From Paucidesulfovibrio longus DSM 6739 (lineage in GTDB: Bacteria; Desulfobacterota; Desulfovibrionia; Desulfovibrionales; Desulfovibrionaceae), in the NCBI RefSeq assembly GCF_000420485.1, contig NZ_ATVA01000001.1, forward strand, positions 39,978-103,977: a stretch of 64,000 nt of DNA, in the 5' to 3' direction. Made by a program: the position numbers and the translations under genes. The notes under the pieces were generated by a model. That model saw nothing but the letters and a program-made list of their open reading frames with translations, made no database searches and had not been told where the DNA came from. Below, piece after piece: positions 27,415 to 40,199 of the stretch (position 1 is the first letter of the stretch; every line of letters begins with the position of its first letter).

Positions 27415-28400
27415 TCCGGCCTCTCGGCACCGGACAGATGCGCTGTTTCGGCGCGGACGGAGCGGAGGTTCCCTGCTCCGGCAGCGGGCAGGACGCCGAA
27501 CAACGCTCCGGCGCGCCCTGGCCAAAGCCGCGCTTCGAGCCGCTTTCGCAGGAGACGGACGGCCCCGGAGCGGTTCTGGACCGCCTCACCGGACTGGAAT
27601 GGAGCCGCAACGCCGCGCCCTTCGAGTTTCCCCTGACCTGGGAAGAGGCCCGGCAGGCCTGCGAGGGGATGAACGCCGCCGATGCGGACACGAGTGCGCC
27701 CCCGGAACGCCGCTGGCGTCTGCCCAACCGCCGCGAACTCTTCAGCCTGCTCGACTTCGACCGGGCCAATCCCGCCCTGCCCGAAGGGCACCCCTTTGAA
27801 AACGTGCCTTCCCTGGCCTGCTGGACCAGCACCCGATCCGCGCGGAACACGGAATATTTCTGGTACGTGCAGCTCTCCGGGGGGAGGATGTTCTACCATC
27901 GCGCGGACAGCTACGCCATGGTCTGGCCGGTGCGCGGCGAAAGCGCGGCGCTGCCGGCCACGGGCCGCGACGACGAGCCCGCCACGGGCGCGCCCTGGCC
28001 CGAACCGCGTTTCGTGATGCTGGAAAACGGCGCCGTGCGGGACCGGCTCAGCGGGCTTGCCTGGACCCCGGCCGCGAACCTGGACGGCCCCTGCCTCTGG
28101 ACCGAGGCCCTGGCAAGGGTGGCCGGGCTGAACCGCGAGGGGCACCTCGGCCTGGACTCCTGGCGGCTGCCCACCATCCGCGAGCTGGAATCCCTGGTGG
28201 ATGCCTCCCGCCACGACCCCGCCCTGCCCGAAGCGCATCCCTTCGCGGACTGGCAGGAAGCCTACTGGTCTTCGACGACCTCCTCCTACGAGACGGACTG
28301 GGCCATGTGCCTCTACCTGCACAAGGGGGCTGTGGGCGTCGGCTACAAGCCCGGCCCGGAGCCCTTCTCGGTCTGGGCCTGCGCGGACCTTTCCGAATAG
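27411..28400 (+). CDS. Protein with two DUF1566 (Lcl C-terminal-like) domains
   Basis: 329-residue protein built of two DUF1566 modules. Module 1 (about 50-175) has DRLTGLEWSRN, WRLPNRRELFSLLDF and YFWYVQLSGG; module 2 (about 200-325) repeats DRLSGLAWTP, WRLPTIRELESLVD and YWSSTTSSYE. No signal peptide is seen. It starts in the ATGA overlap with the MFS gene. The fold belongs to a broad C-type-lectin-like group often attached to surface proteins, but the role here is unknown. Confidence 0.85.
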   Translation: MIRPLGTGQMRCFGADGAEVPCSGSGQDAEQRSGAPWPKPRFEPLSQETDGPGAVLDRLTGLEWSRNAAPFEFPLTWEEARQACEGMNAADADTSAPPERRWRLPNRRELFSLLDFDRANPALPEGHPFENVPSLACWTSTRSARNTEYFWYVQLSGGRMFYHRADSYAMVWPVRGESAALPATGRDDEPATGAPWPEPRFVMLENGAVRDRLSGLAWTPAANLDGPCLWTEALARVAGLNREGHLGLDSWRLPTIRELESLVDASRHDPALPEAHPFADWQEAYWSSTTSSYETDWAMCLYLHKGAVGVGYKPGPEPFSVWACADLSE

Positions 28401-28440
28401 CCTTCGATAACGCGGTCTTGCCGGACGGCCGCAGGCCCGC

Positions 28441-29658
28441 TCAGAGCCGCGCCCCGGAACGCCGCACCACCCAGCCGAGGCAGATGCCCGCGCCGAAGCC
28501 CCAGGCCAGGTTGGACCCCAGGGCCACCGCCGCCACGGCCAGGGCCACGAACAACCCGTCGCGCTCCTTCAGGTCCATGACCGTCAAGGCCAACTGCCCT
28601 CCGGCGAAAAACAGCAGCACGCCCAGCGCGCACAGCGGCAGCAGGCGCACCAGGGGCAGCACGCCCGTGCCGAAGAGCAGCGCCAGGAGCATGAGCACGC
28701 CGCCGATGAAGAGATTCGAACCGTTGGTGCGCGCGCCGAAACGATAGTGCGCGGCCAGCCCGCCCGCGCCGTGGCAGAGCGGCATTCCGCCGAGACAGGC
28801 CGAAACCGCGTTGGCCAGCCCCATGCTCACGCACAAGGCGCGGTCCGTGACCCTCGTGCGGCTTTCGGGATACAGCTCGTGGGAGAGGTCGCGGTTGGCG
28901 ATGACCGCGTTGCCCAGGGTCATGGGCAGTTGCGGCAGCGCCAGGACGGGCAGCGCCCAGAGCAGGTCCGCCCAGGTGGGCGGGCCGAAGGGCAGCAGCG
29001 CGGGCAGGTGCAGTCCGGGCGCGACGCCGGAAAGGCCGCGCCAGCCGCCCAGGGCCAGCCCCAGTCCGAATCCGGCCACGACCACCAGCATCCCGGCGGG
29101 AAAGCGCCGGCTGTCCAGGAAAACCAAGGTCAGCGCCAGCAGGGCCGGACCGATGACGAGGCCGATGGGAATCTCTCCCAGGCCGGGCAGCGGCAGGCCC
29201 TGGACCGCCAGCCAGGGTTCCCCCAGGCCGCGCGCAGCCTGAAACGAAGACGTCCCGGCCATGAAGGCCACGCCCTTGGACATCAGCAGCAGGCCCGTGG
29301 AAAGCTGCACCCCGCGCACCACGGAACGGGGCACGACCCGCGCCACCACATCCACGAGCCTTGTCAGGCCGAGCAGCAGCAATAGCCCGGACATGATCCA
29401 CCCCGCCGCCGTGACCTGCCCGGCTGTGGCCGCCGTGGCCACGGCGTACGCGCCGATGACCTTCATGGGCTGCACCGCGATGGGCGCGCCGTAATACAGG
29501 CCGCCGAGCACGTAGAGCAGCCCGGCGGAAACGAACAGCCCCACGGGATCGAGTCCGTTGACCATGACCATGGCCACGGCCAGGGGCAGCAGCGTGCCCA
29601 GGTCGCCCAGACTTCCTGCCAACTCCTGCCGCCCGAAGCTCCATTTTTGCATCTTCAT
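28441..29658 (-). CDS. Putative molybdate/sulfate transporter (MOT1 type)
   Basis: Inner-membrane anion transporter of 405 residues related to the MOT1 branch of the SulP family. Two signature motifs are visible: PIAVQPMKVIGAYA in the third helix region and LPQLPMTLGNAVIAN in the second half. About ten hydrophobic segments. The start is ATG 29658 (MKMQKWSF), after the first codons upstream lose membrane character. It sits two genes from mobB, a molybdenum-cofactor gene, which favours molybdate over sulfate. Substrate remains inference. Confidence 0.85.
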   Translation of the reverse strand: MKMQKWSFGRQELAGSLGDLGTLLPLAVAMVMVNGLDPVGLFVSAGLLYVLGGLYYGAPIAVQPMKVIGAYAVATAATAGQVTAAGWIMSGLLLLLGLTRLVDVVARVVPRSVVRGVQLSTGLLLMSKGVAFMAGTSSFQAARGLGEPWLAVQGLPLPGLGEIPIGLVIGPALLALTLVFLDSRRFPAGMLVVVAGFGLGLALGGWRGLSGVAPGLHLPALLPFGPPTWADLLWALPVLALPQLPMTLGNAVIANRDLSHELYPESRTRVTDRALCVSMGLANAVSACLGGMPLCHGAGGLAAHYRFGARTNGSNLFIGGVLMLLALLFGTGVLPLVRLLPLCALGVLLFFAGGQLALTVMDLKERDGLFVALAVAAVALGSNLAWGFGAGICLGWVVRRSGARL

Positions 29659-29769
29659 GCCCGGATTCTTGACCGAAACAGGCCTTGCGGTCAACGGCCC
29701 GCCCGATTTGACCCAAGGGCGCGGCAGCACCCCGCCGGACGGAACGCCGCCTGTTTCGCCAAGCATTGA

Positions 29770-31517
<1,748 letters not shown>

Positions 31518-31536
31518 CCCGCCCCGCGAGAAAACG

Positions 31537-31574
31537 AACAGCCCCCGCGTCCGATCGGATGCGGGGGCTGTTTC
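31537..31574. terminator. Bidirectional terminator between mobB and the glycan-binding gene
   Basis: Twelve-base perfect arms AACAGCCCCCGC and GCGGGGGCTGTT, with a self-complementary TCCGATCGGA in the loop; T residues follow on both strands. It serves mobB (plus) and the convergent gene ending at 31592. Confidence 0.88.
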
Positions 31575-31591
31575 ACGTTCCCGGCGGAAGT

Positions 31592-33136
31592 TCAGTTCCC
31601 GGCGGGCGCTTCGAGATCTTCGGCGGCCAGGATTCGCCATTTCCCGTGTTCGCTCACAAAGGTGAAGATCGTGTGCACGGACATGTCCTCGTAGGTCTCG
31701 CCCACGTAGATCGTGTAGCTGCCGTCCACTTCCAGCTTGATGCGGTCGCGCTCCGACAGGGCCGGGCCGAAGCGCAGTCCCGCCGTGTCCACGAGAGCGT
31801 TGCGGAAGAGGTGGAAAACATGGCGCTGGCGCTGGAGTTCCTTGAAATATTCGAACATGAAGGCCTCTTCCTCGCGCACATGCTCGGCGTACAGCTCCGT
31901 GTAGCCGTCGTCCAGGGTCACCAGCTTGGTGAAATACGCCCGGATCGCTTCGCGCAGGGCCTCCTGGTCCTTGATCCCGGCCACCTGCCCGCCCTTGTCC
32001 TTGCGCTCGCCCGCCATGACCTCGACGTCCACGCGGGGCAGTTCGTCCAGGGCCTCGCGGTGCGCTTCGTCCTCGGCAGCGGCGGCATCCGTCGGCGCGG
32101 CGTCCGCGGCCTGCTGCGGAGAAGCGGACGGCGCAGGCGCGGGCGGCTCGGCCTCGGACGGCGCGCGGTCCCCCCCGCTCATGGCCCGCATGTCCACGGG
32201 CGGCAGGACCGGACGGTCCAGGGAGCCGAACAGATCGCCGATGCTGAACCGATGCTTTTTCGTGGCCTTGGGCTCGGGGGTCGCTTCTCCGGTCTTTGCC
32301 TCGGGGCCGGGCGTCGGTGCCTCGGCTGTCGCAGCATCGGCTGTCGGGGTCTCGGCTTTCGGGGCCGCGGAAGCCGGGGATTCCTGCCGCGCCGATGCGG
32401 CCGGGGCCGCAGGCCGGGAAGCCGAACCCATGGCATCCACGTCCACGCCAGGCAGGACGGGCATTTTCTCGCCCGCGAACAAATCGGCCAGGCCGACCTT
32501 CTTTCGGGGCGTTGCCGGAACTTCGGCCGTCCCTGACGTTTCAGGAGAAATCTCTCCGGCAGGGGCGGTCCCGGACGGCGAAGGCGCGTCCCCTTCGGGC
32601 GCGGGGCCTGCCGCGAGCCCGGCGGCTCCGGGCGGCAACGCCAGCTCGAAGGACACATCCGAAACGCAGGTGCGGTTGTAGGTCAGCTCGCTCGTGCCCT
32701 TGCGCACGGCGTCGATGACCATGCGCACGCTGGCGGTGCGCTTGTCCACCTCGACCATCTGCCAGTCCGCGCTCTCGTCCAGGGAGACGCGCTGCTCCGT
32801 GCCGTCCGAAAAGACGAGCCGAACGGACGCGGGGCGGTTGTTGGTCTCGAAGGAGCCCTCGCTCTGCCAGCCGTTTCGCACGCCCATGCGCTCGACAAGC
32901 AGCTCGCGCCCGAACTCGAACAGCACCCATTCGCCCTCGCCCGGACCTTCCACCCCCTCGGCCCAGGCCGTGGCCGGGTCGCCGTCGAGCAGGTTTTCCG
33001 GCCCGAAGGATCCGAACAGGGGCATGAATTCCGAAGATGCGGAGACGGTGAATTCGATGGCCTGGGCAGGAGCCGCCAGAAGCAGCAGCGCCAGGGTCAG
33101 GGCCTGGATCAGGACGGGCGTTGCGAAACGTTTCAT
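31592..33136 (-). CDS. Secreted protein with discoidin/NADase-type glycan-binding domain
   Basis: Exported protein of 514 residues. Signal peptide with cleavage after residue 26 (APAQA). Residues about 30-165 form a discoidin-like domain (SSEFMPLFGSFGPENLLDGD, TAWAEGVEGPGEGEWVLFEF) of the NADase-type glycan-binding kind. A low-complexity Ala/Pro/Glu linker follows with spaced copies of a short motif (PVLPGVDVDAMG, PVLPPVDMRAMS, DELPRVDVEVMAG). The C-terminal 130 residues resemble an NTF2-like fold (YTIYVGETYEDM, GKWRILAAED). Start ATG 33136, beginning MKRFATP. Function unknown; probably periplasmic or surface. Confidence 0.72.
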   Translation of the reverse strand: MKRFATPVLIQALTLALLLLAAPAQAIEFTVSASSEFMPLFGSFGPENLLDGDPATAWAEGVEGPGEGEWVLFEFGRELLVERMGVRNGWQSEGSFETNNRPASVRLVFSDGTEQRVSLDESADWQMVEVDKRTASVRMVIDAVRKGTSELTYNRTCVSDVSFELALPPGAAGLAAGPAPEGDAPSPSGTAPAGEISPETSGTAEVPATPRKKVGLADLFAGEKMPVLPGVDVDAMGSASRPAAPAASARQESPASAAPKAETPTADAATAEAPTPGPEAKTGEATPEPKATKKHRFSIGDLFGSLDRPVLPPVDMRAMSGGDRAPSEAEPPAPAPSASPQQAADAAPTDAAAAEDEAHREALDELPRVDVEVMAGERKDKGGQVAGIKDQEALREAIRAYFTKLVTLDDGYTELYAEHVREEEAFMFEYFKELQRQRHVFHLFRNALVDTAGLRFGPALSERDRIKLEVDGSYTIYVGETYEDMSVHTIFTFVSEHGKWRILAAEDLEAPAGN

Positions 33137-33280
33137 TCGCCATGCTATAGATTGCTTTGCGTCCGGGAGCAACGTCTAATCCTTTGGAACGAGATTCGGA
33201 CATTTTGCGGACAGAGCGTTGTACCTTGTCCCTGCTTCTGCCATAAAGGTGACAAGACTCATATTCAGGAGACGCAAGCG

Positions 33281-34435
33281 ATGCGGGTCAAGCAACTGCA
33301 CTGGAACGAACAGGACGGATGGAATCCGCAGCAGCCGGACACGCTCGGAATCGATTGGGACCTGCTGCTCTGCTTCTGGTCCGCGGACGCGGACGCCCTT
33401 TCCGAGCCGCTTGCAGCGCTGCGCAGCAGCTTTCCCGGCGCAATCATCACCGGCTGTTCCACGGCCGGAGAAATCCACCAGGACCATGTCCTGGACGACT
33501 CCCTGAGCGTCACCCTCGTTGGCTTCGACTTCGCCAAGGCCACCGGCGCCAGGGTGGCCATCGAGAATCCCGCCCAAAGCCGCGAGGCGGGCCGCGCGCT
33601 GGCCGACCGGCTGCCCCGCCAAGGCCTGCGCCACACCCTGATCTTTTCCAGCGGACTCGGCGTCAACGGCAGCGAGCTTGCGCGGGGCGTCATCGCCGGG
33701 CTGCCCGAAGGCGCGTCCGTCAGCGGCGGGCTCGCCGGGGACGGCGACCGCTTTTCCCGGACGTTCGTGCTCTGGGACGGCGAAATCTGCGACAACTGCG
33801 TGGTCGGGCTGGGCCTTTACGGCGACGCGCTGCACGTGGGCTGCGGATCGAAGGGAGGCTGGGACGTGTTCGGCCCGGAACGGCTGATCACCTCCTCGTC
33901 CGGAAACGTCCTCTACGAGATGGACGGCGAGAGCGCCCTTGCGCTCTACGAAAAATATCTCGGCAAGCAGGCTGCGGGGCTGCCCGCCACAGGGCTGCTC
34001 TTCCCCCTGAGCATCCGCCAGGAGGGACGCGAGGAAAGCCTGGTGCGCACCATCCTCTCCATCGACAGGGAACGCCAAAGCATGACCTTTGCCGGAGACG
34101 TGCCCGTGGGCGCATACGCCCAGCTCATGAAGGCGAACTTCGACCGGCTGGTGGACGGGGCCACGGACGCGGCCCAGCTGGCCATGACCCCGCTGCGCGA
34201 GCGCCTCGGCCCGGGCACCGAGCCCGACCTTGCCCTCCTGATCAGCTGCGTCGGCAGAAAATTGATTCTCAAGCAGATGGTGGAGGAGGAAGTGGAAAGC
34301 GTGGCCGACGTCGTGGGCGCGGACACCCCGCTGACGGGCTTCTATTCCTACGGCGAACTGGCCCCCGGTCGGCCGGACGGGACATGCGAACTGCACAACC
34401 AGACCATGACCATCACGGCCATCTGCGAGCGCTGA
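33281..34435 (+). CDS. FIST-domain sensory protein
   Basis: Cytosolic FIST N + FIST C protein, 384 residues, a small-molecule sensor family often coupled to GGDEF, kinase or chemotaxis modules. Visible features: GCSTAGEI near residue 67, the glycine-rich SGGLAGDGDRF, and the C-terminal ISCVGRKL with GFYSYGELAP, a hallmark of FIST C. The start at ATG 33281 follows CAGGAGAC. It lies 15 bases before the large GGDEF-EAL gene and probably feeds into it. Ligand unknown, perhaps amino acids as suggested for the family. Confidence 0.9.
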   Translation: MRVKQLHWNEQDGWNPQQPDTLGIDWDLLLCFWSADADALSEPLAALRSSFPGAIITGCSTAGEIHQDHVLDDSLSVTLVGFDFAKATGARVAIENPAQSREAGRALADRLPRQGLRHTLIFSSGLGVNGSELARGVIAGLPEGASVSGGLAGDGDRFSRTFVLWDGEICDNCVVGLGLYGDALHVGCGSKGGWDVFGPERLITSSSGNVLYEMDGESALALYEKYLGKQAAGLPATGLLFPLSIRQEGREESLVRTILSIDRERQSMTFAGDVPVGAYAQLMKANFDRLVDGATDAAQLAMTPLRERLGPGTEPDLALLISCVGRKLILKQMVEEEVESVADVVGADTPLTGFYSYGELAPGRPDGTCELHNQTMTITAICER

Positions 34436-34450
34436 ACTCCGGGAGACTGC

Positions 34451-37400
34451 ATGCATCGACTGCTCCTGCGCCAGATCCGAAAGGCTTTCGCCAGCCCAGC
34501 CGAAATCCCCGAATCCGTTGATCCGCTGCTCGCCCTGGTGGACCGCGCCTACGGTCAATACGACGACGACCTCGAAATGCTGCACCGCTCCCTGGAACTC
34601 AGCTCCGAGGAACTGGTGCGGCGCAACGCGGAGATGCGCGCCGTCTTCCAAGCCTTTCCCGACACCTTTCTCTGGGTGGACGCGGCAGGAACCGTGCTGG
34701 ACTGCCGGGGCGGCGCGGACGACGTGGTCACGCTCGTTCCCAGCCTGGTTCGGGGATGCAGGATATGGGAGCTGCCCATCACCTGCGGCCAGGAGAAGTG
34801 CGCGGAGATTTTCGCGCAGTTCCGCTCCGACCGCAACGTGCGCCACGTGGAATACACCGTCGAGCTCGACGGCCGGGAGCTGCACTACGAGGCCCGGCTG
34901 CTGCACCTCGTGGAAGACGTCACCCTCGTCATCCTGCGCAACATCACGGCGCGCAAGCTCGCGGAGCTGCGCCTGGAGGACTCCCGACAGCAGCTTCAGG
35001 ACATCATCGAATTCCTGCCCGACGCGACCTTCGCCGTGGACGCCGACGGCAAGGTCATCGCCTGGAACAAGGCCATCGAGATCATGACCGGCGTGTGCAA
35101 GGCCGACATGATCGGCAAGGGCGACCACGAGTACGCCCTGCCCTTCTACGGGGAGCGCAGGCCGGGACTCATCGCGCGGGTCACCCGCGACTTCGGCGGA
35201 AACGAGGCGGACTACGACACCCTGGAACAGCAGGGAGAGACCGTCGTGGGCGAGACGTTCGTGCCGAAGCTCCACGGCGGCCGGGGCGCCTACGTGCGGG
35301 CCACGGCCTCGCCGCTCTACGACAGGCAGGCCCGACGCAGCGGAGGCATCGAAAGCATCCGGGACACGACGCTGCGCAGGCGCAGCGAGCGGCTCACCAC
35401 CGCCCTCTACCGCATTTCCAGCGAGGCCAGCGCCAATTCCGACCTCGACAGCCTCTTCCAAACCATTCACGCGGTGCTCCGCGAATTCATCAACGCGCCC
35501 AACTTCTTCATCGCCCTGGTCGACCGCGAGCACGACAGGCTGGTCTTTCCCTTCTTCAGCGACGAGCGCGACACGGCGCTGAGCATCGAAGGCATCAGCT
35601 CCCCGGACATGCGCAGCCCCACCCTGTCGATCCTGCGCACGGGCAAGCCGCTGCACCTAACGGGCGACGAAATCAGAAACAGGCTCGACTCCGGCGAGAT
35701 GCGCCTCTTCGGCAGCATGCCCACGGACTGGCTCGGCGTCCCCCTGACCATCCGCGAGGAGAGCATCGGGGTCATGGCCGTGCAGCGCTACGATGACCTC
35801 GCTCCGTTTTCCGCCGAGGACGAGCTGTTCATGGGCATGGTGGCGGACAACGTGGCCCTGGCCATCCAGCGCAAGCAGGCCGAAGAGGCGCTCGTGGCCA
35901 GCGAGGAGAAATATCGATCCATCTTCGAGAACGCGTCGGAAGGCATCTTCCAGAGCAGCCTGGACGGGCGAATGCTCAACGCCAACCCCAGCTTCGCCCG
36001 CATCTTCGGCTACGGCAGCGTGGAAGAGCTGCTCCGCGACGTGAACATCCGGGATCTCTACGCCCTGCCGGAAAACAGGGACCGACTGCTGCAACGGCTG
36101 CGCGGCGGCGAGACCATCGTGGCCCACGAGGGCCAGGCCAAGCGCCGCGACGGCAGCATGATCTGGGTTTCGCTGAACATCCGGCTCGTGCGCGACGAAA
36201 AGGGAGAGCCGCTGTACCTGGAAGGCACCTTCGAGGACATCACCGCGCGCAAGGAATACGAAGAGCAGCTCACGCATCAGGCCCTGCACGACGCGCTCAC
36301 CGGGCTGCCCAACCGCACCCTGTTCATCGAGCGGCTGGACCGGGCCATCAAACGCTGCGACCGGGCAGGTTCGGCCTACTCCGTCCTGCTCGTGGACCTC
36401 GACCGCTTCAAGCGCGTCAACGACAGCCTGGGACACGTGGCCGGGGACCGCCTGCTCATCGAGGTCGGCAGAAGGCTGGCCGACTGCGTGCGGAGCATGG
36501 ACACCGTGGCCCGGCTGGGCGGCGACGAATTCGCCATCATCCTGGAAGAGTTCCAGGCCTCCCAGGAGGCAATTCAGATCACCCGGCGCATCCAGGAGGA
36601 ACTCCGCAAGCCCTTCCTGGTGGGCGGAGGGGAGGTCGTGCTCAGCGCGAGCATCGGCCTCGTGCTGCGGACCGAGGGCTACGAACAGCCCGAAGACGTG
36701 CTGCGCGATGCGGACATCAGCATGTACCGCGCCAAGGATCTCGGCAAGAACCGCTACAAGATCTTCGACAAGACCATGCACATGCGCGCGGTCAAGGCCG
36801 TGCAGATGGAAAACGAGCTGCGCCGTGCCATTCCGGAGCGGGAATTCTTCGTCATGTACCAGCCCATCCACGACATCCAGGGCGGCCTGTACGGATTCGA
36901 GGCCCTGGTGCGCTGGAACCATCCCGAACGCGGCATCATCGCCCCCAACGACTTCATCCCCGTGGCCGAGGAATCCGGCCTGATCATCGAGCTGGGCATC
37001 TGGGTGCTGGAAACGGCCTGCGAAGTCCTGGCGCGCTGGAACCGGCGCAAGACGGACCGCCGCCTATCCCTTTCCGTGAACCTCTCCCGGCGCCAGCTCT
37101 CCCAGCCCAAGCTGGTGCACAACGTGGCCCAGATCCTGCGCGACTCCATGCTCGATCCGCAGCTCCTGACCCTGGAGGTCACGGAAACCGCCATCATGGA
37201 CAACCCGGAGCAGGCCCTGCAACGCCTGAACATGCTCAAGGAGCTGGGCCTGCGGCTCTCCGTGGACGACTTCGGCACCGGATATTCCTCCCTGGCCTAC
37301 CTCCAGCGCTTTCCCGTGGACATCCTCAAGGTGGACCGCGCCTTTGTGGACCGCATGGCCGAGGACCAGGAAAGCCAGGAGATCGTGCGCGCGATCATCG

Positions 37401-37561
37401 CCCTGGGCCACAGCCTGCGGCTCAGCCTGGTGGCCGAGGGCGTGGAGACCGTCCCGCAGTTCGAGCTGCTCAAGACCATGCAGTGCGACTTCGTGCAGGG
37501 CTATCTCTTCAACAAGCCGCTCAGTTGCGAGGACGTGGAAAAGCTGCTGGGCGGGGATTGA
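34451..37561 (+). CDS. Cyclic-di-GMP enzyme with PAS, GAF, GGDEF and EAL domains
   Basis: 1036-residue cytosolic signalling protein for cyclic-di-GMP turnover. Order: two PAS-like modules (about 60-300), GAF (about 320-480), PAS (about 490-610, ending EDITARKEYE), GGDEF (about 620-780) and EAL (about 790-1030). The GGDEF motif is intact (LGGDEFAIIL), with an RxxD inhibitory site (RSMD) five residues before it. The EAL motif (FEALVRWNHPE) and DDFGTGYSSLAYL are intact, so both activities are possible. Co-transcribed with the FIST sensor. Confidence 0.95.
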   Translation: MHRLLLRQIRKAFASPAEIPESVDPLLALVDRAYGQYDDDLEMLHRSLELSSEELVRRNAEMRAVFQAFPDTFLWVDAAGTVLDCRGGADDVVTLVPSLVRGCRIWELPITCGQEKCAEIFAQFRSDRNVRHVEYTVELDGRELHYEARLLHLVEDVTLVILRNITARKLAELRLEDSRQQLQDIIEFLPDATFAVDADGKVIAWNKAIEIMTGVCKADMIGKGDHEYALPFYGERRPGLIARVTRDFGGNEADYDTLEQQGETVVGETFVPKLHGGRGAYVRATASPLYDRQARRSGGIESIRDTTLRRRSERLTTALYRISSEASANSDLDSLFQTIHAVLREFINAPNFFIALVDREHDRLVFPFFSDERDTALSIEGISSPDMRSPTLSILRTGKPLHLTGDEIRNRLDSGEMRLFGSMPTDWLGVPLTIREESIGVMAVQRYDDLAPFSAEDELFMGMVADNVALAIQRKQAEEALVASEEKYRSIFENASEGIFQSSLDGRMLNANPSFARIFGYGSVEELLRDVNIRDLYALPENRDRLLQRLRGGETIVAHEGQAKRRDGSMIWVSLNIRLVRDEKGEPLYLEGTFEDITARKEYEEQLTHQALHDALTGLPNRTLFIERLDRAIKRCDRAGSAYSVLLVDLDRFKRVNDSLGHVAGDRLLIEVGRRLADCVRSMDTVARLGGDEFAIILEEFQASQEAIQITRRIQEELRKPFLVGGGEVVLSASIGLVLRTEGYEQPEDVLRDADISMYRAKDLGKNRYKIFDKTMHMRAVKAVQMENELRRAIPEREFFVMYQPIHDIQGGLYGFEALVRWNHPERGIIAPNDFIPVAEESGLIIELGIWVLETACEVLARWNRRKTDRRLSLSVNLSRRQLSQPKLVHNVAQILRDSMLDPQLLTLEVTETAIMDNPEQALQRLNMLKELGLRLSVDDFGTGYSSLAYLQRFPVDILKVDRAFVDRMAEDQESQEIVRAIIALGHSLRLSLVAEGVETVPQFELLKTMQCDFVQGYLFNKPLSCEDVEKLLGGD

Positions 37562-37582
37562 GGCCAGGGCAAACGCACGAAG

Positions 37583-37616
37583 AAAGGCCGCCCCCGGAAC
37601 CGGGAACGGCCTTTTT
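37583..37616. terminator. Bidirectional terminator between GGDEF-EAL and ahcY genes
   Basis: Arms AAAGGCCG and CGGCCTTT enclose an inner CCCGG/CCGGG pairing; T-runs follow on both strands. Confidence 0.85.
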
Positions 37617-37635
37617 CATTTCATAACCGCCGGGG

Positions 37636-39123
<1,488 letters not shown>

Positions 39124-39134
39124 TCAGGGCCGCG

Positions 39135-40046
39135 TCACTTTTTGACGCATTCATATATGAGGACCGCAAGGCCCTTGTTCACTTCATATTCGGCCACCTC
39201 GACCACGTCGAAGCGGGCGCGCTCCAGCCAGCCCAGCATTTCCTCGCGGGGGATGCCCAGGCGCAGGTCGCCGTAGGATTCGCGCATTTCCTCGACCTCG
39301 TGCCGGTCGAACTCGGCCAGGATCAGCCGTCCGCCCATCTTGAGCACGCGGCCTGCCTCGGCTATGGCCCCGGCCGGGTCGGAAAGGTGGTGCAGGACCA
39401 TGGACATGGCCACGGCCTCGGCTTCCCAGTCGCGCAGGGGCAGGTGGGTCAGCTCCCCGATGCGCAGGCTGACGTCATCGCGGCCCTCGAAGCGCTTGCG
39501 GGCCACATCGAGCATGCGCGGCGAGTTGTCCACGCCGATGACCTGGCGGCAGTGGTCGGCCAGACGCTGGAGCAGGTCGCCGGGTCCGCAGCCGAGGTCC
39601 ACGGCAACGCTGCATCGGCCCACGCGCTCGGCGAGCTTTTCGTAGAGGCGCAGGTCGCCCAGCAGATCCCGCGAGAGCCGCTCCCACTCCGGGGCCACGG
39701 TGTTGAAGAACTCCCTGGTGCTGGCCACGCGCTCGTTGAGAATGGCCTCGGCCCGTTCCAGATCGGCGGCCAGTTCGGCTTCGGCTTCGAGCAGAACCTC
39801 GGCGCCCTGCAAGAAGGCCCTGGCGGGGCCGTCCTCCACCGCGCGGTAAAAGGCCCAGAGCCCGTCGCGCCGCACAGAGAGCAGCCCGGCGTCGAGCAGG
39901 ATCTTGAGATGCCTGGAAACCCGCGACTGGCCCATGTCCAGCGCGCGGACGATCTCGCCCACGTTCAGTTCGTGCCGCACCAGAAGATGCACGAGCCGCA
40001 CGCGGGTCTCATCGGACAAGGCCTTGCAATAGCGGACCAGTTCCAC
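39135..40046 (-). CDS. sahR: SahR-type ArsR regulator fused to a SAM-dependent methyltransferase domain
   Basis: 303-residue regulator. Residues 1-95 are an ArsR winged helix (ALSDETRVRLVHLLV, NVGEIVRALDMGQSRVSRHLKIL); residues about 130-300 form a class I methyltransferase fold with VDLGCGPGDLLQRL (SAM motif I) and later AEFDRHEVEEMRES. This fusion next to ahcY is the known SahR arrangement, in which SAH relieves repression of the methyl cycle. The start is a GTG at 40046. The palindromic operator sits 16 bases upstream. Whether the methyltransferase domain only senses SAH or also acts as an enzyme cannot be seen. Confidence 0.88.
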   Translation of the reverse strand: MELVRYCKALSDETRVRLVHLLVRHELNVGEIVRALDMGQSRVSRHLKILLDAGLLSVRRDGLWAFYRAVEDGPARAFLQGAEVLLEAEAELAADLERAEAILNERVASTREFFNTVAPEWERLSRDLLGDLRLYEKLAERVGRCSVAVDLGCGPGDLLQRLADHCRQVIGVDNSPRMLDVARKRFEGRDDVSLRIGELTHLPLRDWEAEAVAMSMVLHHLSDPAGAIAEAGRVLKMGGRLILAEFDRHEVEEMRESYGDLRLGIPREEMLGWLERARFDVVEVAEYEVNKGLAVLIYECVKK

Positions 40047-40061
40047 GACGTGACCTCTCGA

Positions 40062-40090
40062 TTCGTATCAATATATGTTGATATACGAAT
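40062..40090. promoter_or_regulatory. Probable SahR operator
   Basis: Inverted repeat TATCAA-N6-TTGATA with outer TTCG/CGAA half-sites, directly before the sahR start and facing the DciA-like gene on the other side. The position and symmetry fit autoregulation by an ArsR dimer. Confidence 0.65.
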
Positions 40091-40199
40091 TGTGTTTTAC
40101 GACAAGGCGGGATTCGCGTCAACCCCCGCCTGCCCCCTTGCGGCCCGGCTCGCCGGAGGGTATCATATTTTTTTTGTTTTAGCCGCAAGGGAGATCGAT

